A stretch of DNA of 64,000 bases from Hoeflea sp. (GTDB lineage Bacteria > Pseudomonadota > Alphaproteobacteria > Rhizobiales > Rhizobiaceae). The DNA is taken from NCBI GenBank assembly GCA_019084245.1, contig JAHRFE010000005.1:1-64000 (forward strand), in the 5' to 3' direction. The notes beneath the pieces were generated by a model. The model did no database searches, was not told where the DNA came from, and worked only from the letters and a program-made list of their open reading frames with translations. Below, in pieces: positions 20,013 to 30,246 of this stretch (within the stretch, counting starts at the first letter, position 1; each line of letters begins with the position of its first letter). The position numbers and the translations under genes are program-made.

Positions 20013-21500
20013 TCAGGACTGGCGATCAATCCTGACACAGGTCACCAGGTCTTCCGCGGTCATTCCCCTGCCCGCGCCGAGCGCCGCCTCGCCGTGCATC
20101 GCAACGCCGGCGCAGGCTGCCTCGAACGGCGGTATGTCCTGCGCCAGCAGACCGCCGACAATTCCCGACAGCACATCGCCAGATCCTGCGGTCGCAAGCC
20201 ATGGCGGCGCATCTGCGTTGACCGCGCAGCGTCCGTCGGGGCTCGCGATGACGGTGTCGGCGCCCTTGTCGACCACCACGGCGTTGAGCGCGGCCGCGGC
20301 CAGGCGCGCCCGGTCGATCTTGGACAGAGCCTCGTCCTCGGCGAGCGCCGGGAACAGCCGCCGGAACTCGCCCGCATGCGGGGTGATCACCAGCCGCGTC
20401 CGGCCGCCAAACAGGCCGGAAAGCTCCGTGCTGTCACCTTCGAAGGCGGTGAGTGCGTCTGCATCGAGCACCACCGGACGTCCGGTCTTGGCCAGATGCC
20501 TGATAAGAGCACGCGCCTTTTCCAGATCGCCAAAGCCGGGGCCGATGACGAAGGCCGACAGCCTCCTGTCCGCGAGCCAGCCGGCGAGATCAGCCTCGGT
20601 GGCGATGGCGCGCTGCATGATGGCGGTGAGATGGGTGGCCTGAACTAGGACGGCGCCCGGAGGGGATGCCATGGTCACAAGGCCCGCCCCTGCCCTGAGC
20701 CCGGCCATCGCCGACAGGCGCGCCGCGCCACCGGAAATCAACGGTCCGGAAAACACAGCCAGATGGCCGCGGGTGTATTTGTGCGCGGCCGCATCCGGCC
20801 GGGGCAGATGAGTCTGGTAGAGACCCGGATGATTGCGCCATATTGGGTCATCGCTCGTGATCAGCCGTGCCGGGATGCCGATATCGCAAAGATGCATCTG
20901 CCCGCACAGTTGCCTGCCCGGCATCAACAGATGGCCGGGCTTGAGAGCCGCGAACGTCACCGTGTGCGCGGCGGAAAAACAGGCGCCGGTCGGAACGCCT
21001 GTCCTGCCCGACAGGCCGGACGGAAGATCGACGGCGATGACAGAAGTCTTGGTCTCCCGCACCAGATCGATGACGGCGGCGACCTCCGCGCCAACCGGCC
21101 GGTCGAGGCCGGCGCCGAACAGCGCATCGATGATAACGTCGCCCGCTCTCGGCTGCCAGTCGAGCAGGCCCAGGAGTGGTCCCGGACAGACGGCATAGGC
21201 TCGCGCTGCGTCGCCGCCGGGTTTCGGTTCGGATCCAAAGCGGCGCACATCGACGCCACTCTCCAGCAACAGTCGGGCGGCGACATGGCCGTCGCCACCA
21301 TTGTTGCCCGGACCGCACAGCACGACCGCGCGCAAGGCATCAGGATAATGATGAAGAAACACCGCCGCCACATGGGCGCCGGCAGCCTGCATCAGGCCGA
21401 AGCCGTCAATCCCGCTTTCGATCGCGGCTTTGTCGATTTCGCCCATGGCGGCAGGTGTGACGAGCAATGTGTCGTTGGTGGCCATGAGAGTTGGTGACAT
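20013..21500 (-). CDS. nnr: Bifunctional NAD(P)HX epimerase/dehydratase
   Basis: A 495-residue metabolite-repair enzyme. The N-terminal ~210 residues are the YjeF_N epimerase (VVLCGPGNNGGDGHVAARLL; AVDLPSGLSGRTG) that interconverts R and S NAD(P)HX. The C-terminal half is the ADP-dependent (S)-NAD(P)HX dehydratase (TRGHLAVFSG, VITPHAGEF, TAGSGDVLSGIVGG). The exact start is unsure (ATG 21500, 21485 or later; none has a good ribosome site). It is divergent from glnB. Confidence 0.95.
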   Translation of the reverse strand: MSPTLMATNDTLLVTPAAMGEIDKAAIESGIDGFGLMQAAGAHVAAVFLHHYPDALRAVVLCGPGNNGGDGHVAARLLLESGVDVRRFGSEPKPGGDAARAYAVCPGPLLGLLDWQPRAGDVIIDALFGAGLDRPVGAEVAAVIDLVRETKTSVIAVDLPSGLSGRTGVPTGACFSAAHTVTFAALKPGHLLMPGRQLCGQMHLCDIGIPARLITSDDPIWRNHPGLYQTHLPRPDAAAHKYTRGHLAVFSGPLISGGAARLSAMAGLRAGAGLVTMASPPGAVLVQATHLTAIMQRAIATEADLAGWLADRRLSAFVIGPGFGDLEKARALIRHLAKTGRPVVLDADALTAFEGDSTELSGLFGGRTRLVITPHAGEFRRLFPALAEDEALSKIDRARLAAAALNAVVVDKGADTVIASPDGRCAVNADAPPWLATAGSGDVLSGIVGGLLAQDIPPFEAACAGVAMHGEAALGAGRGMTAEDLVTCVRIDRQS

Positions 21501-21600
21501 GGGGCTGGCTTGACGGTCAAGCCGGTATCGCGGCTTGCGGTGCGAAGAAGCGCCGATGGCATCATATGCCGGTTAAATATGCAAAACGATGAAATTTCAT

Positions 21601-21646
21601 GCAGCCCTTGGCGCATAAAAATTCATCATTTACAGTGAAGGGCTGC
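21601..21646. repeat. Inverted repeat in the nnr-glnB intergenic region
   Basis: GCAGCCCTT at 21601-21609 is the exact reverse complement of AAGGGCTGC at 21638-21646, with a 28-nt AT-rich centre. It lies about 130-175 bp upstream of the sigma-54-type promoter of glnB and could be part of its activation region. Apart from this and the promoter, 21501-21867 shows no gene. Confidence 0.35.
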
Positions 21647-21735
21647 AGGCTTTGCGCACGCAATTGGCATAAAACCGGTTGCGGCACTCCAAGCCGGTGG
21701 ATTGGCAGCCGGATTTCTCCGGATTCTGACGGTGA

Positions 21736-22206
<471 letters not shown>

Positions 22207-22265
22207 CCACTGTGTCCGGCGGGGCGCTGGACACCCATTGTCTTACTAAACAGGGAATATCGCAC

Positions 22266-23675
22266 ATGACGACTGCCACTGAACTTCTCAAGCAAATCAA
22301 GGATAACGACGTCAAGTTTGTCGATCTGCGCTTCACGGACCCCAAGGGCAAGATGCAGCATGTGACGATGGATGTCTCCTGTGTCGACGAAGACATGTTC
22401 GCCGATGGCGTCATGTTCGACGGCTCCTCGATTGCCGGCTGGAAAGCCATCAACGAGTCCGACATGGTGCTGATGCCCGACACCGGCACCGCGCACATGG
22501 ACCCGTTCTTCGCCCAGTCGACCATGGCCGTCTTCTGCGACGTTCTCGACCCGATCACCGGCGAAGCCTACAGCCGCGACCCGCGCACCACCGCCAAGAA
22601 GGCCGAAGCCTATCTGCAGGCCTCCGGCCTCGGCGACACCATCTATATCGGTCCCGAGCCGGAATTCTTCATCTTCGACGACGTCAAGTACAAGGCCGAC
22701 CCCTACAACACCGGCTTCAAGCTCGATTCGACCGAACTGCCGTCCAACGACGACACCGATTATGAAACCGGCAACATGGGCCACCGTCCGCGCACCAAGG
22801 GCGGCTATTTCCCGCTGCCTCCGATCGACAGCTGCCAGGACATGCGCTCGGAAATGCTCACCGTGCTCGCCGAAATGGGCCTGACGGTTGAGAAGCACCA
22901 CCACGAGGTGGCTTCGGCCCAGCACGAATTGTGCATGGTGTTCGACACCCTGACCCGCATGGCCGACAAGACCCAGATCTACAAGTACGGCGTCCACCAG
23001 GTGGCCCATGCCTATGGCAAGACCGCGACCTTCATGCCCAAGCCCGTCTTTGGCGACAACGGCTCGGGCATGCATGTGCACCAGTCGATCTGGAAGGGCG
23101 GCAAGCCGACCTTCGCCGGCGACGAATATGCGGGCCTGTCGGAAACCTGCCTGTTCTACATCGGCGGCATCATCAAGCACGCCAAGGCCATCAACGCCTT
23201 CACCAACCCCTCGACCAACTCCTACAAGCGCCTGGTCCCGGGCTATGAAGCACCGGTGCTGCTCGCCTACTCGGCGCGCAACCGTTCGGCCTCCTGCCGT
23301 ATTCCGTTCGGCTCCTCGCCGAAGTCCAAGCGCGTCGAAGTGCGCTTCCCGGATCCGACAGCCAACCCGTATCTCGCCTTCTCCGCCATGCTGATGGCCG
23401 GCATCGACGGCATCAAGAACAAGATCCATCCCGGCAAGGCCATGGACAAGGATCTCTACGATCTGCCGGCCAAGGAACTCAAGAAGATCCCGACCGTCTG
23501 CGGTTCGTTGCGTGAAGCACTCGAGAGCCTCGACAAGGATCGCAAGTTCCTCACCGCCGGCGGCGTGTTCGACGACGACCAGATCGATGCCTTCATCGAA
23601 CTGAAGATGGTCGAGGTCATGCGCTATGAAATGACCCCGCACCCTGTCGAATTCGACATGTACTATTCTTCGTAA
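22266..23675 (+). CDS. glnA: Glutamine synthetase, type I
   Basis: A 469-residue enzyme making glutamine from glutamate, ammonia and ATP; acts as a dodecamer. It has FDGSSIAGW, the ATP/glutamate loops with [19 protein letters not shown], and Tyr398 in DLYDLP, the adenylylation site of the GSI-beta class. ATG 22266 matches the family start MTTATELL. It is followed by a strong terminator. Regulation is both at the promoter (via glnB) and by covalent modification. Confidence 0.98.
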   Translation: MTTATELLKQIKDNDVKFVDLRFTDPKGKMQHVTMDVSCVDEDMFADGVMFDGSSIAGWKAINESDMVLMPDTGTAHMDPFFAQSTMAVFCDVLDPITGEAYSRDPRTTAKKAEAYLQASGLGDTIYIGPEPEFFIFDDVKYKADPYNTGFKLDSTELPSNDDTDYETGNMGHRPRTKGGYFPLPPIDSCQDMRSEMLTVLAEMGLTVEKHHHEVASAQHELCMVFDTLTRMADKTQIYKYGVHQVAHAYGKTATFMPKPVFGDNGSGMHVHQSIWKGGKPTFAGDEYAGLSETCLFYIGGIIKHAKAINAFTNPSTNSYKRLVPGYEAPVLLAYSARNRSASCRIPFGSSPKSKRVEVRFPDPTANPYLAFSAMLMAGIDGIKNKIHPGKAMDKDLYDLPAKELKKIPTVCGSLREALESLDKDRKFLTAGGVFDDDQIDAFIELKMVEVMRYEMTPHPVEFDMYYSS

Positions 23676-23723
23676 TCGACCATGATCCGGGCCGCGCAAG
23701 TGGCCCGGACATGAAATGCACGC

Positions 23724-23766
23724 AAAAACACCGGCGCAACCAACTGGTTTCGCCGGTGTTTTCTTT
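23724..23766 (+). terminator. Rho-independent terminator of glnBA
   Basis: AAAACACCGGCG (from 23725) pairs with CGCCGGTGTTTT (from 23751) around an inner AACCA/TGGTT helix, giving a long near-perfect stem. The A-rich 5' arm and the T-run after the stem fit an intrinsic terminator, possibly working from both sides. Confidence 0.85.
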
Positions 23767-23787
23767 AGATAAAACTAATATGTAGCG

Positions 23788-24831
23788 TCAGTTCTTCAAG
23801 CGCTGCTTGAGAAGATTGAGATACTCCTCATTGGCGTCAGTAGGCGCTGTCTCGGCCGGTGTGGTGCAGGCGGGCGCGTAATCGAGCGCCATGCCGGCCT
23901 TGACGCAGGAGCCAACCTGCCAACCCGGTGGCAGCGCGGTCAGGTCCACCGATTGCCATTTCGGGTGGCCGCTCTCGCGCAGCTCATCCATGCCATTGAG
24001 AACGAGGCTCGAAAAATCCGACACCGTCGTGCAGCTCTGGCGATGATAGGCATTGCGCGCCGGATCATAGTCATAGGTCATCAGCACCGCCTTGACTGCA
24101 ACGAGATCGACCGTCTCGCTCTGGAACGCATAGGTTCCCGCGGCGATGCTGGCCTCGGTGTAGGTCGCCAATAGCGGCGCCTCGGTGATCGGCAGCAGAT
24201 GGAACTTGGCCGGATCGATGTCGGCATTGGCAAACAGCGATGCGGGCGCACCGGCGACATAGAAAAACGCGTCGATTTCGCCTGCCTGCAGCCTGGGCAG
24301 CGCCTGATCCGGATTGAGCAACACCCGCTCCTCGGCCTCGACCTGCAGGATGTCGAGGATCAGCGAGGCGGTCAGGAACGTGCCGCTGTCCTTGACCCCG
24401 ACGGCGACCTTTTTGCCATCGAGATCCTTGAGCGTGGCGATGTCCGTGCGCGCCAGCACATGCACCTCCTCATTGTAGAGCGGGAACATGATCTTGACGC
24501 CGCGCACCGCATTCTGGATCTCCGCGTCATTGGCCTCGAAGGTCTTGAGATATTCGAGCAGATCGCTCTGGACGATGCCGAACTGGGTGTTGCGCCGGTT
24601 GCGCACGCCGACGAAATTTTCGAGTGAGCCGGCGCTCTCGACCACATTCAGCGTCAGCCCGCATTGGGCGCCAAGCGACGCAATGTCCTGGCCTATGCGG
24701 ATATAGGTGCCGGTAGGGCCACCCGTCATGATGTTGCGCTCGAACTCGGCCGCCTGGCTGGCGCCGGCATGGAGCATCACGGCGCCAGCCGCCAGACACA
24801 GGGTTCGGAACAGGGGTGCAACGGTTTTCAA
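23788..24831 (-). CDS. TAXI-family substrate-binding protein
   Basis: A 347-residue periplasmic protein with a signal peptide (LCLAAGAVMLHAGASQA). It matches the TRAP-associated extracytoplasmic immunogenic (TAXI) family: MTGGPTGTYIRIGQDIA, ESAGSLENFVGVRNRRNTQF, VGVKDSGTFLTASLIL. Family members bind small organic acids for TRAP transport, but no TRAP permease is next to it. TTG 24831 is supported by a GAGGAG seven bases upstream. Its upstream neighbour is a membrane coiled-coil protein 16 bp away, so they probably share an operon. Confidence 0.88.
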   Translation of the reverse strand: MKTVAPLFRTLCLAAGAVMLHAGASQAAEFERNIMTGGPTGTYIRIGQDIASLGAQCGLTLNVVESAGSLENFVGVRNRRNTQFGIVQSDLLEYLKTFEANDAEIQNAVRGVKIMFPLYNEEVHVLARTDIATLKDLDGKKVAVGVKDSGTFLTASLILDILQVEAEERVLLNPDQALPRLQAGEIDAFFYVAGAPASLFANADIDPAKFHLLPITEAPLLATYTEASIAAGTYAFQSETVDLVAVKAVLMTYDYDPARNAYHRQSCTTVSDFSSLVLNGMDELRESGHPKWQSVDLTALPPGWQVGSCVKAGMALDYAPACTTPAETAPTDANEEYLNLLKQRLKN

Positions 24832-24847
24832 GGGCAGTCTCCTCTTG

Positions 24848-25906
24848 TCAGCAGTCGCTGTTCAGGTCTCGGATCAGATTGCGCAATGTCAGGATCGGCA
24901 CCCGGTCGAACACCGATTCCAGCGCCGTGGTCACGCACTCGCCGGCAACCAGTTGATCCGTCAGCAACTGCCGGTCTTGCGTGGAGAGGAATCCGAGACC
25001 CGGCGCGGCCCGCAGGGCAGTGGCCACCATATCGGGATCGCGCGGTGTCAATATCGGTGTCGTGCCGGCCTCTGCGGCAGCAGTTGGCCGGGCAGGATCG
25101 GCATTTATGTCGGGATTCGCGACGGCGGGGCTCTCCGTCTGTCCCGCCTCGCGCGCTGCAAGCTCAGCCCGGGCGGCTGCCAGTTCGCGCGCGCTATCGG
25201 CAAGCTGCGCTTCCAGTTCGAGAATTCGCCGTACATCCGCGGTATTGCTCCCCGCCGCCGCATCAACCTCAGCCTTGAGAGCATCCCGGTCCGCCAGCAA
25301 AGCGAGAACCCTGCCCTGCAACCGATCGCGTTCGGCGGTCAGGTCCGGCACCACCTGGTCGTTGACGCGCGCCAGTTCGGCTTCAAGGCGCGATCGAGCC
25401 TCGGCTGCCTCCTGCCTCAGGGACCCGCGATCGGCGTCGAGTGCCGCCAGATCGGACTTGAGGGATTCATTTTCGGCGGTGAGCGCATCACGTTCCCGGC
25501 TCAGGACTTCGAGAGCTGCTGTATTATCCTCGGGCGGCTGAGTCTCGCTGGAGACCGCCGCCAGCTTCTCGGCCATTGCATCGAGATCAGCTGCCTGGCG
25601 GGCTGTTTGCGCCTTCAACTCCTCCACCTCCGCGGCACTTGCGGCCTGAGCGGCGCGGGCGTCTTCCAGATCGTTCATCGCGACACTCAAAGCGTCATTG
25701 AGGCGGGTGATTTCCGCGTTCGCGTCTTCATGCGGCGCGCTGCTGTCCTGTTGGGTCAACAGACCTGGCTGGGTGAACCGGAACGCCGCATAACCACCCG
25801 CGACCCCGATCACCAGAGACAGGATCATGACAACAATAACCAGCCCGGCGCTTCCTCGTCTGCCGCCAGACTGAAAACTGCTGTCCCTGCCCCACTGATT
25901 GGCCAA
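24848..25906 (-). CDS. Membrane-anchored coiled-coil protein
   Basis: About 352 residues. One transmembrane helix near the N-terminus (LVIVVMILSLVIGVAGGYAA) is followed by a long Ala/Glu/Leu-rich coiled coil (roughly residues 75-250) and a C-terminal domain of ~70 residues with two Cys (VAGECVTTAL and the final Cys), projected into the periplasm. I do not recognise the family. It lies 16 bp before the TAXI binding protein and may act with it. The start is not fixed: TTG 25906 has AAAGG upstream, TTG 25957 is also open. Confidence 0.6.
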   Translation of the reverse strand: MANQWGRDSSFQSGGRRGSAGLVIVVMILSLVIGVAGGYAAFRFTQPGLLTQQDSSAPHEDANAEITRLNDALSVAMNDLEDARAAQAASAAEVEELKAQTARQAADLDAMAEKLAAVSSETQPPEDNTAALEVLSRERDALTAENESLKSDLAALDADRGSLRQEAAEARSRLEAELARVNDQVVPDLTAERDRLQGRVLALLADRDALKAEVDAAAGSNTADVRRILELEAQLADSARELAAARAELAAREAGQTESPAVANPDINADPARPTAAAEAGTTPILTPRDPDMVATALRAAPGLGFLSTQDRQLLTDQLVAGECVTTALESVFDRVPILTLRNLIRDLNSDC

Positions 25907-26126
25907 TTTCGTGCCTTTCGAAGCCGCGCTTGCCTCGGCCCAGTGCCGCGCGGGCAACCTGGTCGAGGCACCTGGCGATGATCACCTGCCCGCACTTGCC
26001 AGATAAATGCCAGCACCTGAGTGGAAAGAGGTACCGTTAAAAAACCAGTCACGCAAGCAGACCAGGAACCGTGTTCCGGTGGCCTCGGCATGGGTACCGG
26101 GCAAATCGACGCCCCCCAAATGGGAC

Positions 26127-26149
26127 GGGGCGGATCATCGACCCGCCCC
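26127..26149 (-). terminator. Hairpin after the aminotransferase gene
   Basis: A 7-bp GC stem (GGGGCGG 26127-26133 with CCGCCCC 26143-26149) lies about 30 bp downstream of the minus-strand aminotransferase stop. The U-tract is poor, so it is a weak terminator candidate. The rest of 25958-26179 shows no gene. Confidence 0.4.
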
Positions 26150-26179
26150 ACCTTTTCTAGCTCACTGGAGGTGAGAGGC

Positions 26180-27670
26180 TTATTTCTTGGTCTGGCTGCC
26201 GATGAAATCGCGCACGATGCGGACTATGCCGCGACCGAGCACCGTATCGAGCGCGGTGATGAATTCATCGACATGCTCGCGGCCGCAGATCAGCGGCGGC
26301 TCGAGCCGGATGACGTTGCGGTTGTACTCGGTGAAGGCCACCAGCACATTGTGGTCGCGCAGCAGTTCCGCCCCGACGAAGCCTGACAGCGAGCCCTTGA
26401 GCTTGTCGTCGAGCAGCCCCACCATCGGACGCAGAAGCGCCGGGAGCGTCTGGCTGAAATCCTGGAACTCGAGCCCGACCATGAAGCCGCGGCCGCGCAC
26501 ATCCTTGATGATCTGCGGGTACTTGTCCTTGAGCTCGTTGAGCCGCTTGATCAGGTAATCGCCGGTCCGCTCGGCATTGCCGATCAGATCCTCGTCATAC
26601 ATCACGTTGAGGCCTTCGATCGCGGTGACGCAGGCTTCGCCGATGCCGCCGAAGGTGGCCTGGGCGTGGATCATCGCGGTCTTGGGCGTGCCATAGGCCT
26701 TCATGTAGACCTTGCGCGAGGCGATCATCGCCGCCATCGCGGTCTTGCCGCCGCCCAATGATTTGGCAAGCGCGGTGACATCGGGAACGACGCCCGCCTT
26801 CTCGAATGCGAAGAAATGGCCCGAGCGGCCCATGCCGCACTGGACCTCGTCCGCGATCCACAGCACACCATGCTTGTCGCAGAGCGCGCGCAGCTCGCGC
26901 CAGAATTCGACCGGGGCCTCGATGATGCCGCCGCCACCCTGAATGGTTTCGAGCACGATCACGCCGATTTCCGGATCGCTTTCAAATGCCTTGCGGATCG
27001 CCTCGATGTCGCCGAACGGCACCTTGACGGTGTTGCCGGTGAGCTGGAACTCGCCGCGATAGAGCTCGGAGTCGGTCAGCGAAAGAACGCCCTTGGTCTT
27101 GCCGTGGAACGAATTCTGGGCATAGACGATCTTCGGACGCTTCGGTCCTGCGGCGCGTTCGGCCACCTTGATCGCCGCTTCCATGGCTTCCGAGCCGGAG
27201 GAGCCCAGGAAGACCATGTCGAGGTCGCCCGGCGCGATCGCCGCCAGGTTCTTCGCCAGCGCCGAGGCGTACTGGCTCATGAAGGCGATGGCGATCTCGT
27301 GCCGGTCCTCGTCCTGGAAATCCTTGCGCGCCTTGATGATGCGCGGATGGTTGTGGCCAAAGGCGAGCGAACCGAAGCCGCCGAAGAAATCGAGGATTTT
27401 CCGGCCGTTCTGGTCGGTGTAATACATGCCCGACGCGGTCTCGATCTTGACCTTGTGGAAGCCCAGGAGCTTCATGAAATGCAGCTGTCCGGGATTGATG
27501 TGATCCTTGAACATGTCCGTCATGTCGGTGAGCGACATCGCCTTGGCGTCGGCAACGGTCAGCAGATCGGGACGGCGCACGGCGTGGCTGGCGGTCATGG
27601 TCTCTGCTCCGGTGTCGAGTTCGGACATGGGCGGCGCTTCGACTGTGACGCGGTTGGGTGTATCAAGCAT
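26180..27670 (-). CDS. Class III PLP-dependent aminotransferase
   Basis: A 496-residue fold-type I aminotransferase of the ornithine/putrescine/omega-amino group. It shows FGGFGSLAFGHNHPRI, the phosphate-binding GSSGSEAMEAAIK, the cofactor Asp in WIADEVQCGMGRSG and the PLP Lys in LAKSLGGGK. An N-terminal ~60-residue extension precedes the domain. ATG 27670 has GAGGGAG upstream. It is the last gene of an operon with an SDR epimerase and a small SMR-type membrane protein, so its substrate may be an amino group on a lipid- or sugar-linked intermediate. That is inference only. Confidence 0.85.
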   Translation of the reverse strand: MLDTPNRVTVEAPPMSELDTGAETMTASHAVRRPDLLTVADAKAMSLTDMTDMFKDHINPGQLHFMKLLGFHKVKIETASGMYYTDQNGRKILDFFGGFGSLAFGHNHPRIIKARKDFQDEDRHEIAIAFMSQYASALAKNLAAIAPGDLDMVFLGSSGSEAMEAAIKVAERAAGPKRPKIVYAQNSFHGKTKGVLSLTDSELYRGEFQLTGNTVKVPFGDIEAIRKAFESDPEIGVIVLETIQGGGGIIEAPVEFWRELRALCDKHGVLWIADEVQCGMGRSGHFFAFEKAGVVPDVTALAKSLGGGKTAMAAMIASRKVYMKAYGTPKTAMIHAQATFGGIGEACVTAIEGLNVMYDEDLIGNAERTGDYLIKRLNELKDKYPQIIKDVRGRGFMVGLEFQDFSQTLPALLRPMVGLLDDKLKGSLSGFVGAELLRDHNVLVAFTEYNRNVIRLEPPLICGREHVDEFITALDTVLGRGIVRIVRDFIGSQTKK

Positions 27671-27692
27671 GGTTCTGGCTCCCTCGAAGCAA

Positions 27693-28706
27693 TTATTCGG
27701 CCGGTGCGACCTGGGCGGAAGCGGACGAGCCGCCGCGTGCCTTTGTGGCGTGATATTCGTCATAGGCGGCAATCAGCATGTCCTCGTCGCGGTACTGCGG
27801 CACCCAGCCAAGCTGGCGTTCTCCCTTGGAGACATCGAGCACGCATTCCTCGTCGGCGATGAGATACTGTTCCGGATCCATGATCGGCATGTTGATCAGG
27901 TCGAACAGGTCGAGCGTGCGCTTGACCGCCCAGCCCGGGGTCGGGATCAGGATTGATTTTGAACCCGCATGCTTGATCAGATCACCCAGCAGCCGGCGGA
28001 CGGGCGGCGGGTTGATCGAACCGAGATTGTAGGCCTCGTTCGGCACGCCAGCCTTCCAGGCAAGGCGCGCAGCTTCGGCGCAATCGAAGACCGAGATGAA
28101 CTGATACGGGTTCTTTCCCGATCCGATCATCGGAACCGGAAGGTTCAGATCGACCAGCTTGAACAGTTTCTCCAGAATGCCGAGCCGGCCCGGTCCGATG
28201 ATCAGGCGCGGACGGAACAGCGAAATCGACATGCCGCGGGTGCGCCATTCGGCGGAGAGGATCTCGGTGTCGAGTTTCGACTGGCCGTATTCGCCGAGCG
28301 GTGACACCGGATGCTCCTCGGTCATCGGATAGGTGACCGTGTGGCCATAGATCATGTCGGTGGTGAAGTGCACGAGCTTGTCGAGCCCGGCCTTGTCCAT
28401 CGCTTCGATGATGTTCTTCGTGCCGTCATAATTGACCGGATAGAAGAAATCGTGGCGCTTGGCCCGGACCTGCAGCGGCGACAGCATCTTGGCCGAGAGA
28501 TTGTAGACCATGTCGCCTTGCGCCATCGGAACATTGGCAACCTCGGCTGGACGGGTCACGTCGCACTTGACGATCCCGGCATCCCGGTAGAAGGCCTTGT
28601 TGTCGTTGACGATGTCCGCAATCACCACCTCTTCGCCGTCAGCGAGAAGCTTCTGGGCGAGATGGCGGCCGACAAAACCGTCGCCTCCGAAAATGATGTG
28701 TTTCAT
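27693..28706 (-). CDS. NAD-dependent epimerase/dehydratase family protein
   Basis: A 337-residue extended SDR: GGDGFVGRHLA cofactor motif at residues 8-18, acidic residue IADIV after strand 2, TTD before the YGQSK catalytic pair, and FRPRLIIGPG. These enzymes act on nucleotide sugars or similar groups. The ATG overlaps the stop of the SMR-type gene (ATGA at 28703-28706), showing translational coupling. The aminotransferase follows 22 bp downstream. Confidence 0.88.
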   Translation of the reverse strand: MKHIIFGGDGFVGRHLAQKLLADGEEVVIADIVNDNKAFYRDAGIVKCDVTRPAEVANVPMAQGDMVYNLSAKMLSPLQVRAKRHDFFYPVNYDGTKNIIEAMDKAGLDKLVHFTTDMIYGHTVTYPMTEEHPVSPLGEYGQSKLDTEILSAEWRTRGMSISLFRPRLIIGPGRLGILEKLFKLVDLNLPVPMIGSGKNPYQFISVFDCAEAARLAWKAGVPNEAYNLGSINPPPVRRLLGDLIKHAGSKSILIPTPGWAVKRTLDLFDLINMPIMDPEQYLIADEECVLDVSKGERQLGWVPQYRDEDMLIAAYDEYHATKARGGSSASAQVAPAE

Positions 28707-29149
28707 CGAGTAATCTCACTTGCTGCTACGTTGATCTTGGAAAGCTGCGCGGTTTCCGGGCTGTCGGTGGCATGACCGTCGCGTCCGGACTGGGCTATCA
28801 GAACCGTGCCGACGCAGATGAAGGCGATGCCTGCGATGCGCCAGCTGTTCAAATCTTCCTTGAACAGGAAGAAGGCAAACACCGCCACCGCCACATAAGC
28901 CAGGCTCAGGAACGGATAGGCGAAGGACAGTTCCACCTTGGACAGCACATAAAGATGCGAGGCCATGGAAATGACGAAGGTCGTCAATCCGGCAAAGACC
29001 CAAGGGTTGAACAATATCTGGAAAATCCGCGCGATCATCGTGTCGGCGGTAAAGCTCATCGGGCCAAGTGACAGCATGCCCTGCTTGAGCATCAATTGCG
29101 CCGCTGCATTGGTCAGCACGGTGAACAGTATGAAGACGATGTATTTCAT
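28703..29149 (-). CDS. Small EamA/SMR-type membrane transporter (ArnE/F-like)
   Basis: A 148-residue protein with four hydrophobic helices: VFILFTVLTNAAAQLMLKQG, FAGLTTFVISMASHLYVLS, FAYPFLSLAYVAVAVFAFF and IAGIAFICVGTVLIA. Its layout resembles the ArnE/ArnF undecaprenyl-phosphate-aminoarabinose flippase subunits and small EamA proteins. First gene of the three-gene operon, it could move the lipid-linked product across the membrane. Substrate unknown. The C-terminal ~20 residues are polar. Confidence 0.75.
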   Translation of the reverse strand: MKYIVFILFTVLTNAAAQLMLKQGMLSLGPMSFTADTMIARIFQILFNPWVFAGLTTFVISMASHLYVLSKVELSFAYPFLSLAYVAVAVFAFFLFKEDLNSWRIAGIAFICVGTVLIAQSGRDGHATDSPETAQLSKINVAASEITR

Positions 29150-29275
29150 GTCCCGCTCCGAATGAGGATGAGGACGTTTCTAGTCCTATTTCGCAAACAT
29201 CCGGTTGACCGGCGCGGTCAATATTTCCTTAAATTGTATCTATTCCCGAAATGATGCGGCCAGACCTCCTGCCGA

Positions 29276-30148
29276 TCAGCGGGCCAGCAGAAACTCGAGC
29301 GTCTGCTTCCAGTCGGTCATGCGGATCGGGGTGCCGTGCGATCCGGTGTCAAACAGCACGAACCGCGCCGGATAGGGTTGGGCGGTGAGACGCACCGCGT
29401 CAAACACCGCCTTCTGGTCCTGCCATGGATACACCGTGTCGAGGCTGCCATGGGTAAAGACGATCGGCAATTTGGCCTTCACCGCCGCACTCCGGACGAG
29501 GCCCATGTCGGGCGCGCCTCCGAGCAGAGCGATGCCCGCAAGCCGCGGCACCACGGCTGGATCATTGGCGAGTTTCGAGCAGATGATCGAACCCATCGAG
29601 GCGCAGGCCAGCACCACCGGCGCCCGCCCGGCCATGATCAGTTCCTTGACATCGCCCGCCCCGCGATCGTCAAACGTCTCCACCGTTGGCGCCAGATAGG
29701 CGCCGCCATTGACCAGCATCAGGTTCTTGAGCCGGTTGAAATTGCCGCCGAAGCTGTGATCGTTCATGCCGAGCCGTTGATCGCCGCCCCGTCCATGAAC
29801 GAAAATCACCGCCAAACGCGCAGACGCGTACTCCCCGGTCAAGCCGGTTTCGATCTTGCGTCCATTGGCTTCGTGCAACGCGACGCGGCTGTACTGTTTT
29901 ACCCCGAGCGAGACATAGTTGGAGCGCACACGTCGTTCGGGCTCGCTGTCGCGGCCGTGGATATCGCGCTGCTTGTCGTAATTGACAATGATGAAGGCGT
30001 TGTCTTCGCTGGTCGCCATGATGCCGGGATAGGCGAAAAGCCGGTCCTTGTGGCCCTTGAGCTCAAAGGATTGCGCAGGCGCTGCCAGGCAGGCCGATAT
30101 CAACAGGGCAAGATATAATGCGCCCTGCCCGGCAAGAACGCCGCGCAC
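29276..30148 (-). CDS. Exported alpha/beta-hydrolase
   Basis: A serine hydrolase-like protein of about 290 residues with a hydrophobic export segment (ALYLALLISACLAAPAQS). The fold is shown by IFVHGRGGDQRL, nucleophile Ser in ACASMGS, Asp in FTHGSLDTVYPW and His in DTGSHGTP. The substrate is unknown. The start is uncertain: GTG 30148 precedes the signal segment, and TTG 30223 also keeps the frame open. It is divergent from parE with a gap of at most about 100 bp. Confidence 0.75.
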   Translation of the reverse strand: MRGVLAGQGALYLALLISACLAAPAQSFELKGHKDRLFAYPGIMATSEDNAFIIVNYDKQRDIHGRDSEPERRVRSNYVSLGVKQYSRVALHEANGRKIETGLTGEYASARLAVIFVHGRGGDQRLGMNDHSFGGNFNRLKNLMLVNGGAYLAPTVETFDDRGAGDVKELIMAGRAPVVLACASMGSIICSKLANDPAVVPRLAGIALLGGAPDMGLVRSAAVKAKLPIVFTHGSLDTVYPWQDQKAVFDAVRLTAQPYPARFVLFDTGSHGTPIRMTDWKQTLEFLLAR

Positions 30149-30246
30149 AGCCCCAATCCAGATGATACACAGTCGATTGAAAGAACGGATTCTGGCACAC
30201 TCCGGGTGATTCGTTTTCCCCAATTTACATCAGGCATCACGGCAAT

